DNA of 64,000 bases from NCBI GenBank assembly GCA_937887565.1, contig CALABS010000008.1, positions 1 through 64,000 of the forward strand, written 5' to 3'. Below are positions 57,699 through 64,000 of this stretch, piece after piece; within the stretch, counting starts at the first letter, position 1, and every line of letters begins with the position of its first letter. Under the pieces are notes generated by a model. It searched no databases. It was given only the letters and a program-made list of their open reading frames with translations, and had not been told where the DNA came from. The position numbers and the translations under genes were made by a program. The stretch comes from an uncultured Rhodospirillaceae bacterium. Its GTDB lineage: Bacteria; Pseudomonadota; Alphaproteobacteria; Rhodospirillales; Magnetospirillaceae.

Positions 57699-60600
57699 CG
57701 ACCGTCCCCCTCGGCGTCGACGACGCGGGCAGCGAGGTCATCATCGACCTTCCCGGCCTGCTGGCCGGCCGCCTGCTCGTCATGGCGAGTTCCGGAGGGG
57801 GCAAGACCTGGCTGCTCCGGCGACTGCTCGAACAGTCCTTCCACCTGATCCAGCATGCCGTCATCGACCCGGAAGGGGATCTTTCGACCCTCGCGGAACG
57901 GTATTCCTACACCGTGGTCGACGCGGCCAGGTTCGACGACATGGGCGAAGTCGCCCTCCGGGTCCGCGAACACCGGCTGTCGGTGATCGTCGACATTTCC
58001 GACCTGGACCGTGAGGACCAGGCCGGCGCGGTCACCGAGTTCCTCAGCGGCCTCGTGGCCGCGCCGCGGGCCCACTGGCATCCGATGCTGGTGGCCATCG
58101 ACGAGGCGCATCTGTTTGCGCCGTGGGGCGATGCCGAGCTGTCCAATGCGACGCGGAAGGCCAGCGTCGGTGCCATGACCCAGCTGATGAGCCGGGGGCG
58201 CAAGCGCGGCCTGGCCGGCGTGATCGCCACGCAGCGCCTCGCCAAGCTGGCCAAGTCCGTGGTCTCGGAGGTCGGCAACGTGCTGCTGGGCCGGTGTCTG
58301 CTGGACATCGACACCTACAGGGCCGCCGATCTGCTTGGATGGAGCAGGAAGCGGGCCGACGAGTTGAGGAAACTCGAAACCGGGCAGTTCCTGGCCTTCG
58401 GTGAGGCGTTGACACCCCACCCGATGCGGGTGCGCATCGGCCGCGTCGGCACCAGGCACGCGGGTGCCACGCCGGCGCTCGTTCCTCCGCCCGCCGTCAC
58501 GCCCGAGGAAGCGTTGCAACTGCTGGAGGGACCGGACCTGACGCCGAAGGCGTGCGAGCCGGAAGAAGGCGGTGCCGGCCCGGCGTCCGGCCCGGGCGAC
58601 GGAAATTCGGTGGCGCGGGCCATGGGGCTGCTGTCTCCGCGCCACGTCATCGTGCCGGTCCGGGGCAAGTTCCTGATGAACGGGACGACCGTCCTTTCCG
58701 CGGCGGATCTGGTCGCACGGGCCAACCGGATGCTCAAGCGCCGGGGCCTGCCCCCGATCGAGGAGGACCTGGCGGCACCCGAGGAAGACGGCGAAGACGA
58801 CAGTCCGCAGGAGGCGGCGGAACTGCCGGCGCGGCGCGTGCGGAAACGGCGGGCGACGCCTCGGCGCGATGACAGCTGGTCAGACGACGAGCTGGTGACC
58901 CTGATGGTGGGCTACGCCGACAACCTCGATCCGAAGGAAATGTGCCGACGCCTTCCCGGCCGAACGGATTCGGCAATCAAGGGCATGGCGTGGGCGCTCG
59001 AGCTCCGCCGGCCCAAGGTGTGGACGGACGAGCGCGTTGCCAAGCTCCGTGAAGTCTATGCGGATCGCGAGCTGACGCTGGAAGAAATGGCCGATCGTGT
59101 CGGCGTATCCGTCGACGCCATGCGGTCCAAGGCTGACGCACTGGAGCTGGAGCGTCCGGACGCCTGGTCCGATCGACAGGTCGCGGATCTCCGCCAGGCG
59201 TCCGCGGACGGGAAGTTCCTCAAGGACGACGAGCTGCTTTCCCGCCTGGGGCACAGCTACCGGTCGGCCGTTTCAAAAGCGGCTCGGCTGGGCATCAAAT
59301 TCAGCAAGCCAGCCGGATCGGCGGGTGCCCGTGAAGTTGCCCGGCGCCGGAACGCCGGCGCCGGGCCGCTGCCGGCTCGTGACCAGATCCTCGCCGCGCT
59401 GTCCAAGGCCCCCATGCGGCCCAAGGCCATTTGGGACACGATCGGACGCAAGGCTTCCGCGCAGCTGCATTACATGCATGCCTCTGGGGAGGTGCAGACC
59501 GTCGAGATCGACGGGCGCACCCATTACCGCCTGCTCCAGGAGGCCGGAGCGGCCGATGCGCCGACCGTGTCCGATGTCGGTTCCGAGGATGTCCAGGACG
59601 GAGGGGAGGGTGTGGACGAGGCGCCGGCCACCAGGCCTCGCCGCGGCCGGCGGCCGAACGGGTCGACGGCTGGGCGCCGGTTCGAAAGCCACTTCGCCGC
59701 CAACCCCGAGGCGGTCGTGTCGCTTCCGGCCGACCATCCCGCCGCGGTCGAGGGGCGAACCCTGTTCCCGTCGACGGTTGCCGAGCCTTTGGACGTGGCC
59801 CGGGTGCTCGTCAGCGGCCTCCAGTCGCGCAAGCTCGGAAGCCGGGTGGTGAAAGGGGCCTGGTCCGGCATGGCGCTGTACCAGCTGTCGCTCGAGGAGC
59901 GGAAGACCTGCCCGAGATCCTGCCATCACTGGTTGGACTGTTACGGCGACGCCATGCCGTTCGCGCGACGGCACATTCATGGGCCCGCGCTCGAAATGGC
60001 GCTCGAACAGGAACTCGGAATGCTTCAGCGCCAGCATCGGGACGGCTTCGTCGTCCGCCTCCACGTGCTGGGGGATTTCTACAGCGCGGAGTATGTGAAG
60101 CGCTGGGCCACCTGGCTCGATGAGTTTCCAGCGCTGCGTGTCTTCGGCTATACGGCCTGGCCGCCGGGCACGGAGATCGGCGATGCGGTGAACGAGCTCG
60201 CCACGGCCCAATGGGACCGGTTCGCGATCCGGCTGTCGGCGCCCGAGGCGGGCCCACGGCGGGCGGTCACCCTTCGGCGGCGACCCGGAGCGGACGACAG
60301 GCTGCCGGGGATCCTCTGCCCGGTGCAGTCGGACAAGACGGATTGCTGCGGGACCTGCGGGCTGTGCTGGAGCCAGGGCGCCAAGGACCGGTGCATCATG
60401 TTCATCCGCCACGGCCGCACTCCCAAAGGGTCGAAGGGGGAGGCCGCGCCGGAGGGGCGGACGACTGCCGGGCAGGTTCCGGCGGAACCGACGCGTCCGG
60501 TGCCGGCGGAGGCGACCCCGGTCGAGCGGACGGTGCGGGCCATGCTCGAAGCCGGTGAGGGGCTGAACGGAGCGACGTTGGCCAGCCGCATGGGATGCTC

Positions 60601-61483
60601 CCAGGGGACCGCCAGCCGTCACCTGCGCGATCTCGAAGCCGCCGGCGTCGTTCTCCGCCAAGGCAAGGGGGCGCACACGCATTTCGTTCTGTCCGGTGCC
60701 GCTCCGGGCGCGACCTCTCCCCAACTCCCGGCCCCTGAGCTTCCGACCGAGGATGATGGCGGCGAGGTGCCCAGCCGCTACCCCAATTCGATCGTCTACT
60801 CACGCGGCCAGTACATCGCCGTGTACCGCGGCTACCGGGCGGACACGCCGGCGTCGGAGATCGCCCGCAGCGCCGGGCTGACGGCCGGCCAGGTTCAGAT
60901 CTGCATCACCGGCCTGATCCGTTGCGGCGCCCTCCAGCGCAAGAGCTGGGCGGAGAACGAAAGGATCGACACGCGGCCGCCCAGTCGCGAACCCGATCCC
61001 AGGGACGCCTTGGCCATCCCGGCCATGCCCCAGCCCGCGGTCAGCGAGGCCCTGGTCAAGGGGCAGCGGCGGCTGTGGCGCAAGGTGATCGTCCAGGCCC
61101 TCTTCGATGCGGTCGGCCGGATCCAGATGATCGATGTCACGGCGAGCGAGGCCAGGCGCCAGGTCCTGACCGACCAGGCCCGCGCCTGGTTCGTCGATGG
61201 CGGGCGCGATTTCCGGGAGGTCTGCGGACTGGCGGCCTGGGAACCCGAGTGGGTTCAACGAAAGGCCCTGGCGCTTTTCGAATTCGTCGAGGCGCTTGAG
61301 CCAGCCAGTCGCGAGGCTTTCGTCCGCAATTTCGGCAACATCGAGGGCGAGCAGGTGCGCACCGCCAAACGGCGGCCGCCGGCCGTGCACCAGCCGCACG
61401 CGGCGAAATTCGGCCCGCCCAAGATGCAATTCGCGCCCGCGGCTTTTGCGGTCTCCCGACACCAGGAGGCCGCCCATGCCTGA
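57695..61483 (+). CDS. HerA-like ATPase / Myb-like / GP88 fusion protein
   Basis: 1262 residues in one frame. Residues ~1-260: HerA-type ATPase (ASSGGGKTWLLRR Walker A near 35; LVAIDEAHLFAPW near 132; GVIATQRLAKLAK). Residues ~390-540: three Myb/SANT-GcrA-like repeats beginning WSDDELV, WTDERVA and WSDRQVA. Residues ~685-905: a GP88-like domain (TCPRSCHHWLDCYGDAMPFA, VLGDFYSAEYVKRW, CCGTCGLCW). Residues ~940-1000: winged helix (LASRMGCSQGTASRHLRDLE). The last ~240 residues include a further helical part. Possible role: DNA translocase or sensor tied to the methyltransferases; inference only. Confidence 0.75.
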   Translation: MTTVPLGVDDAGSEVIIDLPGLLAGRLLVMASSGGGKTWLLRRLLEQSFHLIQHAVIDPEGDLSTLAERYSYTVVDAARFDDMGEVALRVREHRLSVIVDISDLDREDQAGAVTEFLSGLVAAPRAHWHPMLVAIDEAHLFAPWGDAELSNATRKASVGAMTQLMSRGRKRGLAGVIATQRLAKLAKSVVSEVGNVLLGRCLLDIDTYRAADLLGWSRKRADELRKLETGQFLAFGEALTPHPMRVRIGRVGTRHAGATPALVPPPAVTPEEALQLLEGPDLTPKACEPEEGGAGPASGPGDGNSVARAMGLLSPRHVIVPVRGKFLMNGTTVLSAADLVARANRMLKRRGLPPIEEDLAAPEEDGEDDSPQEAAELPARRVRKRRATPRRDDSWSDDELVTLMVGYADNLDPKEMCRRLPGRTDSAIKGMAWALELRRPKVWTDERVAKLREVYADRELTLEEMADRVGVSVDAMRSKADALELERPDAWSDRQVADLRQASADGKFLKDDELLSRLGHSYRSAVSKAARLGIKFSKPAGSAGAREVARRRNAGAGPLPARDQILAALSKAPMRPKAIWDTIGRKASAQLHYMHASGEVQTVEIDGRTHYRLLQEAGAADAPTVSDVGSEDVQDGGEGVDEAPATRPRRGRRPNGSTAGRRFESHFAANPEAVVSLPADHPAAVEGRTLFPSTVAEPLDVARVLVSGLQSRKLGSRVVKGAWSGMALYQLSLEERKTCPRSCHHWLDCYGDAMPFARRHIHGPALEMALEQELGMLQRQHRDGFVVRLHVLGDFYSAEYVKRWATWLDEFPALRVFGYTAWPPGTEIGDAVNELATAQWDRFAIRLSAPEAGPRRAVTLRRRPGADDRLPGILCPVQSDKTDCCGTCGLCWSQGAKDRCIMFIRHGRTPKGSKGEAAPEGRTTAGQVPAEPTRPVPAEATPVERTVRAMLEAGEGLNGATLASRMGCSQGTASRHLRDLEAAGVVLRQGKGAHTHFVLSGAAPGATSPQLPAPELPTEDDGGEVPSRYPNSIVYSRGQYIAVYRGYRADTPASEIARSAGLTAGQVQICITGLIRCGALQRKSWAENERIDTRPPSREPDPRDALAIPAMPQPAVSEALVKGQRRLWRKVIVQALFDAVGRIQMIDVTASEARRQVLTDQARAWFVDGGRDFREVCGLAAWEPEWVQRKALALFEFVEALEPASREAFVRNFGNIEGEQVRTAKRRPPAVHQPHAAKFGPPKMQFAPAAFAVSRHQEAAHA

Positions 61484-62882
61484 CGACGGTTTCCTCGACG
61501 CCTTGCTTGGCGCACGGGGTGCGGCGATCGAGGTCCTGCATGCGCGGACGGCGGTCTACACGGCCGAGCCTGTGGTCGACGGTCTGCTCGGGCGTCTCGA
61601 CTGGCCCCGGTCGGACCGGTGCCTGGTCGATCCCAGTTGCGGCGACGGGGCCTTCGTCGGGCGCGCGCTGGAGAAGCTGCTGGCAATGCGTCCCGACATC
61701 GCCGCCGAGGACATGGTGCGCGTCCTGGAAGGGTGGGAGGTGCATCCGGCGGCGTCCAGTCAGGCGCGACACCGACTCACCGGCATCCTGCACGGGCACG
61801 GCTTCGAGGAGGCTGCGGCAGTGGCGGCCCGCATCGTGAGGAATGCGGACTTCCTGACGGAGGGGCCCCGCGGTTCCGGACCGCGCTACCACGCGATCGC
61901 CGGCAATCCGCCCTACCTGCGCTATGCCAACCTGCCGGAGTTGCTGCGGCGGGAGTACCTGGGCGTGGTCCCCGGCAACGCGCGGGCCGACCTCCTGCAC
62001 AGCTTCCTCGCCCGCTGCGCCGACCTGCTGGCGGCGGACGGGGAGATCGGGTTCGTGACGGCGGACCGCTGGCTGTTCAACATGGGGGCGGCGGCACTGC
62101 GGGCGAGCCTCGGCCAGTCGCTGGCCATCGGCCACCTGGAGCGGCTCGATCCTGCCAGCGCCTTCTACCGCCCCAAGCTTCGCCGTGCCGGCACGCCGCC
62201 GAGGATCCATCCGGTCGCCGTGGTGATGAGGCCTCTTGCACGGGGAGGCATTCGGCTGGGTGCGGCCGCGATCCACCCCGGTGCCGAGGGTGGCGGCATC
62301 GCGCCGCCGCTGGACGGCGAGGGGACCGTCCTGGGCGACGTCGCGACGATCCGGTTGGCACCCTGGCTGGGCAGTCCGGGCATCTTCGTGGTCGATGCCG
62401 CGACGGCACGCCGCCTGCCGCCCGAATGCCTCGTGCCGGCAGTCGATACGGACGACATCGTCGACGGCGTCCTCCAGCCGCCGCGGCGGTTCGCGATCCG
62501 CACCCTTACCGGTGAAGAGCCGCCGGCGGAAGTGCTGGCCCATCTCGACGCCCATCTGGAGCGCATGGCGAAACGCGGCCGCCGGACGCCGCGCTGGCTG
62601 CCGCCCGAGACCTTCCATGGGCTGGATCTGTCGCAGCCGGCGCTGCTGATCCCGAGGATTGCCCGCAGCCTTGCGCCGGTACGGCTGCCGCCCGGGATCC
62701 TGCCGATCAACCACAATCTCACCATCGTCGGCGGGCGCCAGGCGGACATCGGTGAGATCGAGACGCGGATGCGGGGCGAGGGAGCGCAGGCCTGGATGCG
62801 GACCTACGCGGCGCGCCTGGAGAGCAACTATTTCAGCATCACCACGACCCTGCTGCGGTCCTTTCCTTGGAGGGCGGAATGA
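61476..62882 (+). CDS. N6-adenine DNA methyltransferase
   Basis: 468 residues from the ATG at 61476 (AGGAGG 6 bp upstream). DPSCGDGAFVGRAL near residue 50 binds AdoMet, and AIAGNPPYLRYANL near 145 is the catalytic NPPY. A C-terminal recognition part follows (AIRTLTGEEPPAE to SNYFSITTTLLRSF). It overlaps the fusion gene by 8 bp and the next gene by 4 bp. No restriction endonuclease lies next to it, so it is an orphan methylase in this window. Confidence 0.85.
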   Translation: MPDDGFLDALLGARGAAIEVLHARTAVYTAEPVVDGLLGRLDWPRSDRCLVDPSCGDGAFVGRALEKLLAMRPDIAAEDMVRVLEGWEVHPAASSQARHRLTGILHGHGFEEAAAVAARIVRNADFLTEGPRGSGPRYHAIAGNPPYLRYANLPELLRREYLGVVPGNARADLLHSFLARCADLLAADGEIGFVTADRWLFNMGAAALRASLGQSLAIGHLERLDPASAFYRPKLRRAGTPPRIHPVAVVMRPLARGGIRLGAAAIHPGAEGGGIAPPLDGEGTVLGDVATIRLAPWLGSPGIFVVDAATARRLPPECLVPAVDTDDIVDGVLQPPRRFAIRTLTGEEPPAEVLAHLDAHLERMAKRGRRTPRWLPPETFHGLDLSQPALLIPRIARSLAPVRLPPGILPINHNLTIVGGRQADIGEIETRMRGEGAQAWMRTYAARLESNYFSITTTLLRSFPWRAE

Positions 62883-63277
62883 CGGCGCCGAGATCTTGCA
62901 TGGTGACCGTGGACTACGACAGCCCGTCCATCACGCTGGCGGAAGCGCGGGCCAGCTGGCCGACGAATCCGGCGTGGTGGCGTGACGGTGCGGCTGCGGG
63001 CGAACTGGAGGCCCTCTACAGGGATGGAGAGACCTATCTCGACCTGGCCCGCAGATACCGCACCAATCCGGACGACATCTACAAGCGCGTCAGGGAGCTC
63101 GGGCTGATCGCCAAGTTCGGCCGAGGCCCCTTCCGTAGCCGCCTGCCTGGCGGCGGCCGCAAATTCGGATCGCAGCGATTCTGCATGTGTTGCCGCAGGC
63201 CATTTCGCGCGGCCGGCAAGGCCAACAGGTTCTGCCCTCGCTGCAACAGCAGTGCCGTCCCGCGGGTGCCGCAATGA
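62879..63277 (+). CDS. HTH and zinc-finger protein
   Basis: 132 residues. A helix-turn-helix-like part (ALYRDGETYLDLARRYRTNP, DDIYKRVRELGL) is followed by a four-cysteine zinc finger (FCMCCRRPF ... RFCPRC) near residues 101-123. It probably binds DNA and may act on the methylase cluster. It is coupled to both neighbours by ATGA overlaps. Confidence 0.65.
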   Translation: MTAPRSCMVTVDYDSPSITLAEARASWPTNPAWWRDGAAAGELEALYRDGETYLDLARRYRTNPDDIYKRVRELGLIAKFGRGPFRSRLPGGGRKFGSQRFCMCCRRPFRAAGKANRFCPRCNSSAVPRVPQ

Positions 63278-64000
63278 CGCCGGCCGCCGCCATCGTCGAC
63301 TGCACCGAGGACTGGCTGGAGAAGCGGCCGGGCGACAACACCAGGATCGAGTGGCTGCTGGTGTTGGCGCGGGCGCACGGCATGCGGGCGGATGTGCTCG
63401 GCTACCAGGAGGGATGCAGCGAGAAGACCGGATCGTGCCGCCAGTGCTGGGCCCGTGAGGAGGTCTACAGGCGTGGCCTGCAGCAGGGCGAGGCCATGCG
63501 GCGCCGCTTCGGCGGGCTGACACGCAAGGTGGGCGGCCGCATCCAATGGACCGGCGAGATCCGTGTGCTGTCCGAGCGGCTGGCCGGCGCCGTCCGGCGC
63601 AAGCATCCCACGTTCTGGTTCCCGGCGTCGCGGTCGGACGTGTTCCACGAGAAGGCTGAAGCACGGACGGTCGCGCAGCTGCTGGCGGTCGCGGCCGCCC
63701 GGCCCGATCACCGGATGATTCTGCTCACGAAGCGTTGGGAACGTGCGGCGGACCTGCTCGTGTCGGAGGAGCTCCAGGACCTGGTGGCCGAGGCGCTCGC
63801 CGAACTCGCTCCCGGCCGCCCGATGCCGTCGGGGTGGCCGCTGGCCAACGTCATCGTCGGCTGCAGCGTCGGCAACCAGGCGGAAGCCGATGCGGCGGGT
63901 GAGTCCATGTCGCGGATAGCGACGATGCAAGCGACTTCGCGGATAGCGACGATGCAAGCGACTTCGCGGGTCGCACGGTCCGGCTGGGCGACCTGCGCGA
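63274..64000 (+). CDS. Gp37/Gp68 (DUF5131)-like protein, cut by the window edge
   Basis: At least 242 residues. RIEWLLVLARAHG, a CRQCW pair, FWFPASRSDVFHE, RMILLTKRWERAADLL and WPLANVIVGCSVGNQAEAD match the phage Gp37/Gp68 (DUF5131) pattern, in which a SxSDLFHE and LTKRPER context is typical. The canonical N-terminal cysteine cluster (WNPWxGCxxxSPGCxxC) is present only in altered form. A 27-bp in-frame tandem duplication (63,910-63,963) adds TSRIATMQA. No stop before the window end. Confidence 0.7.
   Translation, partial: MTPAAAIVDCTEDWLEKRPGDNTRIEWLLVLARAHGMRADVLGYQEGCSEKTGSCRQCWAREEVYRRGLQQGEAMRRRFGGLTRKVGGRIQWTGEIRVLSERLAGAVRRKHPTFWFPASRSDVFHEKAEARTVAQLLAVAAARPDHRMILLTKRWERAADLLVSEELQDLVAEALAELAPGRPMPSGWPLANVIVGCSVGNQAEADAAGESMSRIATMQATSRIATMQATSRVARSGWATCA
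63910..63970 (+). repeat. 27-bp in-frame tandem repeat
   Basis: Two full copies of a unit beginning TCGCGGATAGCGACGATGCA at 63910 and 63937, and a third start at 63964. It keeps the reading frame. Confidence 0.75.

Noticed and set aside
61137..62714. Long minus-strand frame opposite the N6-methylase
   Set aside because: Shadow of a gene with clear AdoMet and NPPY motifs on the plus strand.
1..64000. CRISPR arrays, tRNA and rRNA genes
   Set aside because: No regularly spaced 25-40-bp repeats with unique spacers, and no recognisable cloverleaf or rRNA sequence was seen.

Overview
The window is a 64-kb piece of a GC-rich conjugative plasmid (or a chromid/integrated conjugative element) from an alphaproteobacterium. 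The gene styles (VirB/VirD4 secretion system with long atypical VirB10 and VirB5, RepA_C and ParA/ParB replication genes, GcrA/Myb-like repeats) suggest Rhodospirillales such as Azospirillum, Skermanella or Magnetospirillum relatives. That is inference from protein style, not a database match. No rRNA, tRNA or CRISPR array was seen.

Layout. 0-1.2 kb: a TnsA-like endonuclease remnant fused to the last 34 codons of gatB, which marks an old recombination junction. 1.3-20.4 kb (minus strand): the main type IV secretion operons, virB2-B3-B4-B5-B7-B8-B9-B10 and a 755-residue cysteine-rich surface/tip protein, then, beyond a 4.5-kb block, virB11 and virD4. The block between the tip gene and virB11 holds three silent copies of the tip protein's C-terminal end. 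Each begins at the same AT-rich 28-bp site, two inverted relative to the expressed one: a shufflon-like switch, now partly broken by a higBA toxin-antitoxin pair, small accessory genes and an ISL3 transposase fragment. 20.4-22.4 kb: a pair of small DNA-binding proteins and a TumE-like toxin-antitoxin pair. 22.6-25.2 kb: a MobA/MobL-type relaxase beside a probable oriT and a cluster of 15-bp iteron-like repeats. 25.3-34.9 kb: virB6 operon, secreted/membrane proteins and a helicase with four helicase-associated repeats. 35-38.6 kb: an island of small, partly frameshifted genes. 38.7-47.7 kb: Fic protein, a replication initiator with 12 iterons, parA/parB, a second iteron/DnaA-box origin, a Toprim primase and a RepA_C initiator. 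47.7-54.2 kb: plasmid maintenance genes (second ParA, HD hydrolase, RHH-like protein, receiver protein), a TraB/TIKI-like membrane protein and VirB1. 54.8-64 kb: a translationally coupled DNA-modification cluster (C5 methyltransferase with a repeat-built recognition region, a 1262-residue HerA-Myb-GP88 fusion, an N6-adenine methyltransferase, a zinc-finger protein and a Gp37/Gp68-like protein cut by the window edge).

How it fits together. Seven copies of a 16-bp palindrome (consensus TGCAAGAANTCTTGCA) sit just upstream of, or over, the starts of virB11-virD4, virB2-tip, relaxase, the virB6 operon, the primase-repA operon, virB1 and the methyltransferase cluster, so transfer, replication priming and modification look like one regulon. 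The small RHH-like protein encoded beside virB2 is the best candidate repressor. A second palindrome, GATACGACGTCGTATC, occurs four times between parB and 49.8 kb and is a candidate partition site. Two initiator genes with two different iteron sets suggest a cointegrate or a dual-origin plasmid.
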